Shown piece by piece: positions 40,922 to 50,825 of a DNA stretch of 64,000 nt. The DNA is from CAVQNQ01 sp963714205 (lineage in GTDB: Bacteria > Acidobacteriota > Terriglobia > Bryobacterales > Bryobacteraceae): the NCBI GenBank assembly GCA_963714205.1, contig CAVQNQ010000003.1, positions 372,001-436,000 on the forward strand. Direction: 5' to 3'. Numbering within the stretch: position 1 is the stretch's first letter; each line of letters begins with the position of its first letter. Both the position numbers and the translations under genes were made by a program. A model generated the notes under the pieces. That model was not told the DNA's origin and ran no database searches. It was given only the letters and a program-made list of their open reading frames with translations.

Positions 40922-42594
40922 AGACGCGATCCTTCTATGGCTCGATCGCCATATTCTCGCTCGCTGTGCTGGCAGCCTGCTCTCGAACCAATACCGGCGC
41001 ATCTACGGCCATCCCCCATCTTCAGACGCAGGGGACAGCCACCCAACTGATCGTCGACGGCAAGCCGTTCTTGGTTCTGGCGGGAGAATTGAGGGGCAAC
41101 AGCGCCAGCAACCTCCCGTATTGGAAGAGGGTGGTATGGCCGAGGGTTGTCGCGCAGGCGAAACTCAATACGATCCTGGCGGCCGTTTCCTGGGCCCAGG
41201 TCGAACCACAGGAAGGGAAGTTCGAGTTCAGTGTGCTGGACAGTGTGATCCGGGATGCACGGAGTCATAACCTGCGTCTGGTGCTTTTGTGGTTCGCCAC
41301 CTGGAAGAACGGTCTGTCCAGCTACCCGCCCGACTGGGTGAAGAGGGACTTCGAGCGGTTCCCGCGCGCCCAGATCGCAGGGGGTAAAAGCATCGAACTG
41401 CTCAGCCCTCTCGGCGATGCCACCCGGGACGCGGATGCTCGCGCTTTTGCGGCTCTGATGCGGCACATCAAGGCCGTGGATGGCCGCGAGCACACTGTCA
41501 TCATGATCCAGGTGGAGAACGAAATCGGAATGCAGAGGGATTCCCGCGACCGTTCGCCGTTGGCGAATGCGGCCTACGAAGCACCCGTGCCGAAGGAATT
41601 GATGGACTACCTTCAGAACCACAAGGACAGCCTGGTCCCGGAGTTTCGCCAGGTGTGGGAGGCGGCCGGTTTCAAGACATCCGGGACCTGGGAGGATGTA
41701 TTCGGCCGGAGCCCGGCGACGGATGAGATCTTCATGGGCTGGAACTTCGCGCGCCACGTCGGCCGGGTGGCCGAGGCAGGAAAGGCCGAATACCCACTGC
41801 CCATGTTCGTGAACGCTTACGTGGTTGGATTCCCGAAGACCAACCAACGCGGAAACCCACAAAGCGGTAGCCCCATGCCCGACCTCCTGGACGTCTGGAG
41901 AGCCGCAGCGCCACGAATCGACATACTCGGGGTGGACGCTTACGGCGAGTTCGCGGAGCCTTATGCAAAGTACAACCGATCCGGGAACCCGCTGTTCGTA
42001 CCCGAGTCGAGGGGTGGGCCGGAGGGCGCAGCCAGAGTGCTCTATGCCTTCGGACGCCATGACGCGATCGGTTTCTCGTCTTCGGGGATCGACGGGCCCA
42101 TGACCCCCGACAATGATCTGATGAGCAGTTACGATCTGATCGCCCAATTGGCTCCCCTGATTGCGGAACACCAGGGCAAAGGCACGATGTCCGCTGTTCT
42201 GCTGCGGGGGCCGGCCGACCCGCCTCAGAAAATCCAGGTGGGGAATTACACGCTGGAGGTCGCGTTCCTGGGTCCCCGGGCCATACCTTGGGAACCACCA
42301 CCGCCGCAAAACCAACCGCCCTCGGCGGCAATTTTCATAGCGGCGGGGCCCGACGAGTACTATGTGGCGGGCAATGGCGTGCGAGTCACTTTTTCTCCAG
42401 ACACGCCGGGGCCCCCGTTCGCCGGGCTGGCCACCATAGAAGAGGGCACATTCGTTGACGGCCGCTGGGTCGCCGGGCGTAGGTTGGCCGGCGACGATGC
42501 CGGTCAGGGAGATTACCTGGATTTGCGCAACCAACGCCTAGATGGTGACCCAGACCGTGGCATCCAGCGCGTGACGCTTTACCGCTACCGTTGA
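40918..42594 (+). CDS. GH42-like beta-galactosidase lipoprotein (DUF5597-type C-terminus)
   Basis: 558 residues from the ATG at 40918. Lipoprotein signal FSLAVLAACS (lipobox LAAC, Cys22). A TIM-barrel glycoside hydrolase follows: FLVLAGELRGNSASNLPYWK, NTILAAVSWAQVEPQEGKFE, the acid/base Glu in MIQVENEIGM, and the probable nucleophile Glu in PLFVPESRGG. The C-terminal ~130 residues form a beta domain often joined to this group (DUF5597, from memory). Would cleave beta-galactosides at the outer surface or in the periplasm. Translation is coupled to the leader peptide. Confidence 0.85.
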   Translation: MKTRSFYGSIAIFSLAVLAACSRTNTGASTAIPHLQTQGTATQLIVDGKPFLVLAGELRGNSASNLPYWKRVVWPRVVAQAKLNTILAAVSWAQVEPQEGKFEFSVLDSVIRDARSHNLRLVLLWFATWKNGLSSYPPDWVKRDFERFPRAQIAGGKSIELLSPLGDATRDADARAFAALMRHIKAVDGREHTVIMIQVENEIGMQRDSRDRSPLANAAYEAPVPKELMDYLQNHKDSLVPEFRQVWEAAGFKTSGTWEDVFGRSPATDEIFMGWNFARHVGRVAEAGKAEYPLPMFVNAYVVGFPKTNQRGNPQSGSPMPDLLDVWRAAAPRIDILGVDAYGEFAEPYAKYNRSGNPLFVPESRGGPEGAARVLYAFGRHDAIGFSSSGIDGPMTPDNDLMSSYDLIAQLAPLIAEHQGKGTMSAVLLRGPADPPQKIQVGNYTLEVAFLGPRAIPWEPPPPQNQPPSAAIFIAAGPDEYYVAGNGVRVTFSPDTPGPPFAGLATIEEGTFVDGRWVAGRRLAGDDAGQGDYLDLRNQRLDGDPDRGIQRVTLYRYR

Positions 42595-42625
42595 GTCAGC
42601 CGAACAGCCCCGGGCCCGTTCGAGC

Positions 42626-43714
42626 CTACTGCCGCGGTTTATAGGTCTTGGTGAAGTTGTTGCGCGAATTGGTGACGGTAAACGTGCCGTCCCGTTCGGC
42701 GGAGATCTTGATCCACTTGCCATCGGGGCTGCCCTCTTCGGGTCTGCCCAGGTTGGCTATGAAGTCCGGTGGGGCATTGGCTTTCTCTCCACCGGGGCCG
42801 CCGGGGAACGCATAGTGCATCTGCCAGTAATCCTCAAGCCCGGGCGATGATTTGATAATCTGGAACACCTCCGCCGAGCCGCCTTTTGTCGCTCCGTTAT
42901 CCGCGATGGCCACCCGCGGGCGGAGCGCGTGGACCATTACCGGCGAGTTGCCGTTGTCGATGGCGTGATTGGCGGTTATATAGAGGTCGACCGTGCCTAC
43001 GCGATTGACGGGGCAAAACAATTCGCGATCCTTGTTCCATGTTCCATCGGCTGGATCGTACATACGGAAGTTGCCGTACGTGACGAGAAGGCCAATCGCC
43101 TGGGAGTTTTCGTTGGTGTCGTGGTTGTCTATGACTCCGCGGGCATTCGGCCCCCAGATCTTACGGGGAGTCGTATCGCAAGCGGGATTCGGTTGCCCCG
43201 CCCCCTTCAGCGGCTCCGTGATCGCCTTCCCGGCCGCCATGGCTACAAATGCTTCAAAGCCCTCGATAGGAATCTTGTCGCCGGGCTTCACGACGAGGCG
43301 CTTGCCCTTGGCCGCGACGGCTAGGTACGCGTCCACGTTCCTCACATGTCCGGGATCGTCCTGAACGTTCGCGCCGTGGTCTACGAACGTCACGATGGGC
43401 ATGCGTTTTGCCAGCCCGGGAACGCCACCAACGTGGTCGCCATCGTAGTGCGACACGACCATATAGTCGATCTTCTTAACGCCGGCGGCCCGGCAGGCGT
43501 CCACGATGCGGTTCGCGTCTTCGCCGGGGCGCCCATCCAAGTACTTTTCGTTTTCCGGGATACCCGCATCGATCAGCATGCTCTGTCCGGAGGGCGAAAC
43601 CAGCAGAAACGCCTTCGATCCTTCAACATCAATGACATACATATCGAGGGTCTTGGCCGCTGGCAAGGCCGAGACCATCAGGAGAACGAATATCGCAGCT
43701 CGTATGAGTCTCAT
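42626..43714 (-). CDS. Exported MBL-fold metallohydrolase
   Basis: 362 residues from the ATG at 43714, with signal peptide AAIFVLLMVSALPAAKT. The metallo-beta-lactamase HxHxDH-type site is VVSHYDGDHVGG, with a preceding SMLIDAGIP. The ComEC/Rec2-like layout (MYVIDVEGSKAFLLVSPSGQ) suggests a phosphodiesterase or nuclease-like hydrolase, substrate unknown. Convergent with the GH42-like gene, 31 bp apart. Confidence 0.85.
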   Translation of the reverse strand: MRLIRAAIFVLLMVSALPAAKTLDMYVIDVEGSKAFLLVSPSGQSMLIDAGIPENEKYLDGRPGEDANRIVDACRAAGVKKIDYMVVSHYDGDHVGGVPGLAKRMPIVTFVDHGANVQDDPGHVRNVDAYLAVAAKGKRLVVKPGDKIPIEGFEAFVAMAAGKAITEPLKGAGQPNPACDTTPRKIWGPNARGVIDNHDTNENSQAIGLLVTYGNFRMYDPADGTWNKDRELFCPVNRVGTVDLYITANHAIDNGNSPVMVHALRPRVAIADNGATKGGSAEVFQIIKSSPGLEDYWQMHYAFPGGPGGEKANAPPDFIANLGRPEEGSPDGKWIKISAERDGTFTVTNSRNNFTKTYKPRQ

Positions 43715-43731
43715 TGTCTGGCTCTTATCAT

Positions 43732-44199
43732 CTAGAATTCCTGCTTCTTGGACTGCTGGCCGCAATCCAATTTACACGCCCGCTCGCCGCTCGCTCGGCG
43801 GGGCTTCGGCTTGCTCTTGCCCTCGAGATTGAGCGCCACGGCAGCGCGGATGAGATCCTTCAAGGCCGCCGTATCGACCTTGTCGCCTTCGTGGATGTCG
43901 ACGGCGCGCCTGACATTCCCGTCGAGGCTGGAGTTGAATAGACCGGAAGGGTCTTCCAACGCGGCTCCCTTGGCAAATGTCATCTTGACGACGTTCTTGT
44001 ACGTCTCTCCCGTGCAGACGATGCCGCCGTGGGACCAGACGGGAGTCCCCATCCACTTCCACTCTTCGACGATCTCAGGGTCTGCCTCGTGTATGATTTC
44101 GCGCACTTTCGCGAGCGTCTTCCCGCGCCAGTCCCCAAGTTCCTTGATCTTCTCGTCGATTAATGCAGAGGCAGATTCCACCGGGACGGGCCTTTTCAT
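43732..44199 (-). CDS. DUF1801-family protein
   Basis: 155 residues. Start 44199 has TTGGAGC seven bases upstream. Family pattern: ALIDEKIKELGDWRGKTLAK, EADPEIVEEWKWMGTPVWSH, ICTGETYKNVVKMTFAKGAA and SSLDGNVRRAVDIHEGD. These YdhG-like proteins have an SHOCT-free alpha/beta fold of unknown function. The Lys/Arg-rich tail (GKSKPKPRRASGERACK) is distinctive. It ends 17 bp before the MBL gene's ATG, so the two may be co-transcribed. Confidence 0.8.
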   Translation of the reverse strand: MKRPVPVESASALIDEKIKELGDWRGKTLAKVREIIHEADPEIVEEWKWMGTPVWSHGGIVCTGETYKNVVKMTFAKGAALEDPSGLFNSSLDGNVRRAVDIHEGDKVDTAALKDLIRAAVALNLEGKSKPKPRRASGERACKLDCGQQSKKQEF

Positions 44200-44220
44200 G
44201 TACAGCTCCAACTCCCCCAC

Positions 44221-44360
44221 CTATTTTAGCCGCATCAGCGTAACCTCGAATTGGAAGCCTCTCTTGGTTCGATAGCAGTTCAGAAAGATGGTGGGAACCC
44301 GCCCCGGCAGAAGCAGCCGGGACCGGGGTCTTCCCCCGGCCCCGATTATCAAGATTGAGT
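44221..44360. terminator. GC-rich hairpins after ppdK
   Basis: On the minus strand, two adjacent stems follow the ppdK stop: GGGGCCGGGG/CCCCGG around 44345-44320 and CCCGG/CCGGG around 44333-44308. No U-tract, so a rho-independent terminator is only possible. Confidence 0.35.
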
Positions 44361-47105
44361 TTACGCTGTCCGCATGGCTTCCGATTTGTCTCCCGAAATG
44401 GCCGCCTGTGCGGCTGCCAGCCGGGCGATCGGAACGCGGTACGGGGAGCAGGAAACGTAGTTCAGCCCCGTGCGGTAGCAGAACTGCACCGAACTCGGCT
44501 CGCCCCCGTGCTCGCCGCAAATGCCCACTTCCAGGGTCGGACGCGTCTTGCGGCCGTTTTCCACCGCCATCTTGACCAACTGCCCGACGCCTTCCTGATC
44601 GAGGACGGCAAACGGGTCGTTCGCGAAGATCTTCTTATCCTGGTAGACTTTCTGGAACTTCGTATAGTCGTCTCGGGAAAGCCCCATCGTGGTCTGCGTC
44701 AGATCGTTGGTGCCGAAGCTGAAGAATTCAGCTTCCTTGGCCACCGAGGCGGCCGTCAAGGCGGCGCGCGGGATCTCGATCATGGTTCCCACCATGTACT
44801 TCAGATCCTTCATGCCGGCCTTCTCGAGAACCTCGTCGGCCACCTGCCTGACGATGGCGGCCTGGTTCTCCAGTTCCTTGACGCCGCCGATGAGCGGAAT
44901 CATAACTTCCGGAAGGACCTTCTTGCCCTTCTTGGCCACCTGGACAACGGCCTCGAAGATGGCACGCACCTGCATCTCGGTGATCTCGGGATAGAGGATG
45001 CCGAGACGGCAACCGCGGAGGCCCAGCATGGGGTTGAACTCGTGCAGCTCTTCCACCCGCTTCAACAGGTCGGGCAGCACGGTCTTGAGATTCTTCACTT
45101 CCGCGCCGAACTTCTGGTAGGTGGCCACCAGCTCGCGCTTTTTCTTGATATCGGCGTACGGCAGAACCGCGATGTCCACCATCAGTTCCTCGCGCTTGGG
45201 CAGGAACTCGTGCAACGGCGGATCGAGCGTGCGGATCACCACCGGTAAACCGTCCATGGCTTCGAACAGGCCGGCGAAATCCTTGCGCTGCATGGGCAGG
45301 AGCTTTTGCAGGGCCTTGCGCCGGCTCTTCTCGTCGCTGGCCAGAATCATGGCCTGCATGTGCTCGATGCGATCCTCGGCGAAGAACATGTGCTCGGTGC
45401 GGCACAGTCCGATGCCTTCGGCCCCGAAACGGCGGGCCGCCTTGGCGTCGCGCGGGATATCCGCGTTGGCGCGCACGCCGAACTTGCCGCGGAACTCATC
45501 GGCCCAGCCCATGAAAGAGGCCAGGAAGCCGGAGGAGGGGTCGGCATCCAGCGTGTTGGCTTTGCCCTGGAAGACTTCGCCGGTGGAACCGTCGAGCGAC
45601 AGCCAGTCGCCTTCCTTGAGAGTAAGGCTCTTGCCGCCCACCGTGAGGGTGACTTCCTTCTTCTGCTCGCTCACCGTTAAGGCTTCCGCGCCGGCCACGC
45701 AGGGAGTGCCCATGCCGCGGCAGACCACCGCCGCGTGGCTGGTCATGCCGCCGCGCGAGGTGAGAATGCCCTTGGCCACTTCCATGCCGTGGATATCGTC
45801 CGGAACGGTCTCTTTGCGGACCAGGATCACGGGCGCTTTCTTGGAGGCCTCCACAGCCTCGTTGGCCGTGAAGACGATCGTGCCGACTGCGGCGCCGGGC
45901 GATGCCGGCAGACCGATCGCCAGCAAGGCGAGCGACTTCTTCGAAGCCGGATCGAGCACCGGGTGCAGAAGCTGATCGAGCTGCTGCGGTTCCACGCGCA
46001 GGACAGCTTCCTGCTTGTTGATCAGCCCTTCCTCCACCATGTCCACCGCGATGCGCACCGCCGCCGGCCCCGTGCGCTTGCCGTTGCGGGTCTGCAGCAT
46101 GTAGAGCTTGCCATCCTGGATGGTGAACTCGAAATCCTGCACGTCGCGATAGTGCTTCTCGAGCATGGTGGTGATTTCGCGGAGCTGGTTGTAGACCGCG
46201 GCGTTCCACGTCTCCAGCTCGGAGATGGGGTGCGGCGTGCGAACGCCGGACACCACGTCTTCGCCCTGGGCGTTCTCCAGAAACTCGCCGTAGAACTTCT
46301 TCTCGCCGGTGGCCGGGTTGCGGGTGAAGCCCACGCCCGTGGCCGAGGTTTCGCCCATATTGCCGAACACCATGGCCTGCACGTTCACGGCGGTGCCCAG
46401 GTCATCGGGGATCTGGTTCATCTTGCGGTAGTGCTTGGCGCGATCGTTAAACCAGGAGCGGAACACGGCATCGCGCGCGCCCGCGAGCTGCTCCATGGCG
46501 TCCTGCGGGAACGGCTTGCCGGTCTTCTTTTCGACCAGCTTCTTGTAGCCCACAATCACTTGCTGGAGGTCTTCGGCGGTCAGCCCGGTATCGAGCTTCA
46601 CCTTGGCCTTCTTCTTCTGGGCATCGAAGACCTCGTCGAAATCGTGCTTGGAGACCTCCAGCACTACGTTGCCGTACATCTGGATGAAACGGCGGTAGCA
46701 GTCGTAGGCGAAACGCGGGTTGCCGCTCTTCGACTCCAACGCCTTCACCGTTTTGTCGTTCAGGCCCAGATTCAGGATGGTGTCCATCATGCCGGGCATG
46801 GAGAATTTGGCGCCTGAGCGGACGCTCACCAGCAGCGGGTTGTCGACGTCGCCGAGTTTCTGGCCCATCCGCTCTTCCAGCAGATGGAGCGCTTCGAGCA
46901 TCTGCTCGTTGATCTCCTGCGGCACCGTGTAATTGTTCTGGAAGTAGATGTTGCAGACTTCCGTCGAAATCGTGAATCCGGGAGGCACGGGCAGCTTGGC
47001 CCGCGACATCTCGGCCAGCCCGGCGCCCTTGCCGCCGAGCGTGTCCTTCATCTTCCCATCACCGTCGGCGGTTTGATTGCCGAACGAGTAAACGACCTTC
47101 TTCAT
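44361..47105 (-). CDS. ppdK: Pyruvate, phosphate dikinase
   Basis: 914 residues, near the family length of about 880-900. Interconverts pyruvate+ATP+Pi and PEP+AMP+PPi. The N-terminal ATP-grasp part has LGGKGAGLAEMSRAKLPVPP and SVRSGAKFSMPGMMDTILNL. The swivelling phosphohistidine domain carries GGMTSHAAVVCRGMGTPCVA with the catalytic His. The C-terminal PEP/pyruvate TIM barrel has GIGLCRTEHMFF, GTNDLTQTTMGLSRDD and VGICGEHGGEPSS with the catalytic Cys. Start 47105 (MKKVVYSFGNQTADG) has GGAGCC upstream. It lies 10 bp from glyS, so it may be co-transcribed with glyQS. Confidence 0.97.
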   Translation of the reverse strand: MKKVVYSFGNQTADGDGKMKDTLGGKGAGLAEMSRAKLPVPPGFTISTEVCNIYFQNNYTVPQEINEQMLEALHLLEERMGQKLGDVDNPLLVSVRSGAKFSMPGMMDTILNLGLNDKTVKALESKSGNPRFAYDCYRRFIQMYGNVVLEVSKHDFDEVFDAQKKKAKVKLDTGLTAEDLQQVIVGYKKLVEKKTGKPFPQDAMEQLAGARDAVFRSWFNDRAKHYRKMNQIPDDLGTAVNVQAMVFGNMGETSATGVGFTRNPATGEKKFYGEFLENAQGEDVVSGVRTPHPISELETWNAAVYNQLREITTMLEKHYRDVQDFEFTIQDGKLYMLQTRNGKRTGPAAVRIAVDMVEEGLINKQEAVLRVEPQQLDQLLHPVLDPASKKSLALLAIGLPASPGAAVGTIVFTANEAVEASKKAPVILVRKETVPDDIHGMEVAKGILTSRGGMTSHAAVVCRGMGTPCVAGAEALTVSEQKKEVTLTVGGKSLTLKEGDWLSLDGSTGEVFQGKANTLDADPSSGFLASFMGWADEFRGKFGVRANADIPRDAKAARRFGAEGIGLCRTEHMFFAEDRIEHMQAMILASDEKSRRKALQKLLPMQRKDFAGLFEAMDGLPVVIRTLDPPLHEFLPKREELMVDIAVLPYADIKKKRELVATYQKFGAEVKNLKTVLPDLLKRVEELHEFNPMLGLRGCRLGILYPEITEMQVRAIFEAVVQVAKKGKKVLPEVMIPLIGGVKELENQAAIVRQVADEVLEKAGMKDLKYMVGTMIEIPRAALTAASVAKEAEFFSFGTNDLTQTTMGLSRDDYTKFQKVYQDKKIFANDPFAVLDQEGVGQLVKMAVENGRKTRPTLEVGICGEHGGEPSSVQFCYRTGLNYVSCSPYRVPIARLAAAQAAISGDKSEAMRTA

Positions 47106-47114
47106 GCTTGGCTC

Positions 47115-49049
47115 CTATGAATGAGTGACAATTTCCGAAAAGTCCGCCATGGTGGAAAATTCCGCCAGCAGCGTGTGAAGCAGCGTCAAACGGTTTTGCC
47201 GGACGCGGGCGTCCGGCGCGTTAACCAGGACCTTGTCGAAAAACAGGTCCACTTTCGGCCGCAGGCGCGCGATCGCATTTTCTATCGGCTGACCCGCGAT
47301 ATTCCCGTACTCCTCGAAAAGCTCCCGCTCCGGCCCCGCCTCCAGGAGGCCCTCGTCGATCGCGCCGCCCCCATCGAATTGGGCCTGTTCCAGAATGTTG
47401 CGGATGCGCTTGAAGCTGGCGGCCAGCGGCTCGAAATCAGGGGTGGGCCGCAGCTTCCGGATGCGCTCGAGGCGCGCTTCCAGATCCACCAGGTTGCTCC
47501 AGCCGGCGGCCATCGCGGCATTTACTTCGTCGTATTGGAATCCGCGGAAATCCCGGAAATAGAACTTCACGCGGTCCTCGAAAAAGCCCTTGAGCTGTTG
47601 AATGCGCTCGACGAAGGCGAACAGATCGATTCCCAGCTTGGCCTCGACGATGATCTTCACCACGCCCTGCGCCGCGCGCCGCAGCGCAAACGGATCGCGC
47701 GAACCGGTAGGAATCAACCCTACTTCGAAGCAGCCGCGTAGCGTATCCAGCTTGTCGGCCAGCGCCACGATTTGCCCCGCACGGATGCGCGGGATGGCGT
47801 CTTCCATGCTCTCAGGCTTGTAATGGTCGTAGACGGCCTGCCAGACCGGCTCGGGCTCACCCTGCGCGCGCGCATAGAGCCCGCCCACCACGCCCTGCAG
47901 CTCAGTGAATTCCTTGACTAGCTCGCAGGTCAGGTCGCACTTCGAGAGCTCAGCCGCCCGCTTCGCATGGCCGTCCCCGCCCAACAATCTCACCAGCTCG
48001 ATCACGCGCTCGGTTTTATCAAAATACGATCCCAGCTTGGCCTGGAAGGTCACGTGCGCCAGGTCCGGCAGACGGTCCGCCAGCGTCTTCTTCTGATCGG
48101 TCTCCCAGAAAAAGCGCGCGTCGTTGAAGCGCGCGCGCAGGACGCGCTCGTTGCCGCGCTGGACGAAGCCCTCGGGGTCGGCGTCGATGTTCATCACGGC
48201 CACGAAACGCGGCGCCAGCTTTCCCCCGGCGTCATCCACCGAGAAATATTTCTGGTGGTGCCGCATCACCGTGACGAGCACTTCCTCCGGCAGTTCCAGG
48301 AACTGCGCGTCGAAACTGCCGGTGATGGCAGTGGGGTACTCGGTCAGGTAAACCAGCGTTTCGAGCAGCGCCGGATCGGCCTTCACGCGCATGCCCGCCA
48401 GCTCGTCCGAGATCTTCCGCCGCCGTTCCCCGGCCGAAAGAATCACATAATTCTCGCGCAGCCGCCGCTCGTAATCGGCCACCGTGACGGGGATCTCGCG
48501 CGCGCCCAGCCGCCGGTGGCCGGAAGTCATGGCACCGGAACGCACGCTGGCCAGCCCGAAAGGCACGACCTCCTCGCCCAGCAGGGCCACAATCCAGCGG
48601 ATGGGCCGGATGAAACGCGGCCCGCCCTTGCCGGTCCAGTACATCGTCTTCGGAAAGTAGATTCCGAGGATGAGGCCCGGCAGAGCGCCAGCCAGAACGT
48701 CGACGGTCCGGCGGCCTTCCACCTTCTTGACGAAACTGTAATACTCGCCCTTAGGCGTGGCTTGGATAGCCAGGTCTTCCGGTTTCACCCCCTGCTTACG
48801 GGCGAACCCCGCCACGGCCTGCGGCGGCGCGGATTTGGCCGGCCCGAGCACGCGCTCTTCGCTGTCGGGCTGCCGCGCGGGCAAGCCCTCGGCCCGCAGC
48901 ACCAGGCGACGCGGCGTGGCATCGAGCGTCACCGAATCGTGCGGGATATCGAGCTTCACAAACAGCTCGCGCAGGTTCGCCAGCGCGCCCGGAATCATCC
49001 AATCGGGGATCTCTTCGGTGCCGATCTCAAGCAAGAATGGCAGCCTCAT
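47115..49049 (-). CDS. glyS: Glycyl-tRNA synthetase beta subunit
   Basis: 644 residues; the start at 49049 (MRLPFLLEIGTEEIPDWMIP) is the family N-terminus and gives a 4-bp overlap with glyQ. Typical blocks: FPKTMYWTGKGGPRFIRPIR, RHHQKYFSVDD, NERVLRARFNDARFFWETDQ and RDPFALRRAAQGVVKI. Functions with GlyQ as an alpha2beta2 enzyme; the beta subunit binds tRNA. The frame continuing to 49202 is antisense-like and excluded. Confidence 0.96.
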   Translation of the reverse strand: MRLPFLLEIGTEEIPDWMIPGALANLRELFVKLDIPHDSVTLDATPRRLVLRAEGLPARQPDSEERVLGPAKSAPPQAVAGFARKQGVKPEDLAIQATPKGEYYSFVKKVEGRRTVDVLAGALPGLILGIYFPKTMYWTGKGGPRFIRPIRWIVALLGEEVVPFGLASVRSGAMTSGHRRLGAREIPVTVADYERRLRENYVILSAGERRRKISDELAGMRVKADPALLETLVYLTEYPTAITGSFDAQFLELPEEVLVTVMRHHQKYFSVDDAGGKLAPRFVAVMNIDADPEGFVQRGNERVLRARFNDARFFWETDQKKTLADRLPDLAHVTFQAKLGSYFDKTERVIELVRLLGGDGHAKRAAELSKCDLTCELVKEFTELQGVVGGLYARAQGEPEPVWQAVYDHYKPESMEDAIPRIRAGQIVALADKLDTLRGCFEVGLIPTGSRDPFALRRAAQGVVKIIVEAKLGIDLFAFVERIQQLKGFFEDRVKFYFRDFRGFQYDEVNAAMAAGWSNLVDLEARLERIRKLRPTPDFEPLAASFKRIRNILEQAQFDGGGAIDEGLLEAGPERELFEEYGNIAGQPIENAIARLRPKVDLFFDKVLVNAPDARVRQNRLTLLHTLLAEFSTMADFSEIVTHS

Positions 49050-49948
49050 CGGGCCACCTCCGCGGATGCGGCTTCCTGCTGCTGATCCACCCACGCCTGC
49101 GCCACCCCCACCGCCAGCTTGCGTATGCGCTGGATCACCCCCACACGCTCGGTCACGCTGATGGCCCCGCGCGCATCCAGCGTGTTGAACAGGTTCGAGC
49201 ACTTCAGCACCTGGTCGTAAGCCGCCAGCAGCGGGAAGCGCTGTTTATCCGCGGCCTTCGGATCGTATGCCTGGAGCAGCCGCGCCGCCTCGCCTTCGTG
49301 CAGATCGAAGAGTTTCCAGAGCGTCGCGATATCGGCCATCTCGAAGTTGTAGACCGAGTACTGCAGCTCATCCACGTAGCGCACATCGCGGTAGCTGAAG
49401 CCCTTGGCCCACTCGATGTCGTAGACGCTGTCCCTCACCTGGAGGAAGGCCGTGAGCCGCTCGAGGCCGTAGGTCAGCTCGGCGGGAACCAGATCGAGAT
49501 CGATGCCGCCGCACTGCTGGAAGTAGGTGAACTGGGTGATCTCGAGGCCATCCAGCATCACCTGCCAGCCGATCCCCCAGGCGCCCAGCGTGGGCGCTTC
49601 CCAATTGTCCTCTTCGAACTTGATGTCGTGCTTGCGCAGGTCGATCCCGATGGTCTCCAGGCTGCCGAGGTATTGCTCGATCACGTCGTCCGGCGAGGGC
49701 TTGAGGATCACCTGGAGCTGCGCGTGCTTGAACAGCCGGTTGGGATTGTCGCCGTAGCGCCCGTCCGCCGGGCGGCGGCTGGGCTGCACGTAGGCCACCC
49801 GGTAGGGCTTCGGACCGAGCACGCGCAGGAAGGTCTCGGGACACATGGTGCCGGCGCCCACCTCCACGTCGTAGGGTTCCTGAATGATCGAGCCGCGTTC
49901 CGCCCAGTATTGCTTCAGCTTGAAAACGATCTCTTGAAAGGATGGCAT
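49046..49948 (-). CDS. glyQ: Glycyl-tRNA synthetase alpha subunit
   Basis: 300 residues, the standard length. It has the class II catalytic core of GlyQ: YWAERGSIIQEPYDVEVGAG, TFLRVLGPKPYRVAYVQPSR, RPADGRYGDNPNRLFKHAQL and DNWEAPTLGAWGIGWQVM. Activates glycine and charges tRNA-Gly together with GlyS. Preceded by recO with a 7-bp gap, forming a recO-glyQ-glyS(-ppdK) transcript on the minus strand. Confidence 0.97.
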   Translation of the reverse strand: MPSFQEIVFKLKQYWAERGSIIQEPYDVEVGAGTMCPETFLRVLGPKPYRVAYVQPSRRPADGRYGDNPNRLFKHAQLQVILKPSPDDVIEQYLGSLETIGIDLRKHDIKFEEDNWEAPTLGAWGIGWQVMLDGLEITQFTYFQQCGGIDLDLVPAELTYGLERLTAFLQVRDSVYDIEWAKGFSYRDVRYVDELQYSVYNFEMADIATLWKLFDLHEGEAARLLQAYDPKAADKQRFPLLAAYDQVLKCSNLFNTLDARGAISVTERVGVIQRIRKLAVGVAQAWVDQQQEAASAEVAR

Positions 49949-49955
49949 CGTAGAT

Positions 49956-50738
49956 TTAACGGACCGCCAGGCCCTCTTCGAACAGCGGCGCGGTGACGAG
50001 GCGGCGTTCGGCGTGCGATTCGATCTGCTGGACGAGGAAACGGCGCAGATCGGCGGCCGTGGATTGCGTCCAATGCGCCGCGGAAAGCCCGGCCACCGGC
50101 CTGCGCAGCATTTCGGCGGCCATGCTTCTCGATTCCGCGCTCAATTCCCAGCTACTCCCCATCGCCAACGTCCCACGGCAGTGGCCGCACATCAGGCCCG
50201 CCCGCCCGCGGCTGAAAAACGCGCGCTCGGCGCCGTCCCGATCGTCCAGCACGCTGCCGCAACCCAGGCAGACGTGCAATTCCGGAAGCCACCCGGAAAG
50301 ACGCACCGCCCACAGCGCAAAATACAGCACGGCACGCCAGGCCCCGTTCTCCGTCCCCTGCCGGAGCGACTCCAGCACGGCCGCCAGCAGGCGGAAATAC
50401 TTCTCATTCGCCTCCGCCGGAGGCAGCAACTGCTCGCTCACCTCCGCGAAGAAATCCAGCGCCACGCCCGACCAGTAATCGGAGACCAGATCGAATTGGG
50501 AATGGATCAATTCGCAGGAATCCAGGTTCACCAGTTCGCGCGTCTCGCGCTCGAAATACGCCATCCGCACGTGCGATAACCGCTCCAGCCCCGCGCCGAA
50601 AGCGCTCTTCGGACGCCGCGCCCGCTTGGCCACGCCCCGCAACTTCCCCCGTTCCCGGGTAAAAAAGCTGACGACGAGGTCGGCCTCTTTCAGCGGGTAA
50701 GTACGCAGAACGAAAGCTTCGCTGACACGCGCTGGCAC
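49956..50738 (-). CDS. recO: DNA repair protein RecO
   Basis: 260 residues from a GTG at 50738 (VPARVSEAFVLRTYPLKEAD), matching the family N-terminus; the frame extends to 50825 without need. OB-fold N-terminal domain (VVSFFTRERGKLRGVAKRAR), then helical region and a four-Cys zinc site (CLGCG...CGHC). Helps RecR load RecA at gaps. The intergenic region ahead holds a minus-strand terminator-like hairpin and an inverted repeat. Confidence 0.93.
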   Translation of the reverse strand: MPARVSEAFVLRTYPLKEADLVVSFFTRERGKLRGVAKRARRPKSAFGAGLERLSHVRMAYFERETRELVNLDSCELIHSQFDLVSDYWSGVALDFFAEVSEQLLPPAEANEKYFRLLAAVLESLRQGTENGAWRAVLYFALWAVRLSGWLPELHVCLGCGSVLDDRDGAERAFFSRGRAGLMCGHCRGTLAMGSSWELSAESRSMAAEMLRRPVAGLSAAHWTQSTAADLRRFLVQQIESHAERRLVTAPLFEEGLAVR

Positions 50739-50825
50739 ACGTGGAATTTTCAGAGTAACACAGATGAAAACCCGGCCGAGTGAGGGCACGGAGGATGCGG
50801 AGCGTGGGGAGAAAAACAAGCTCAA

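Noticed and set aside
40885..42534. 549-codon frame antisense to the GH42-like gene
   Set aside because: Same shadow effect; sense strand carries lipobox and catalytic motifs.
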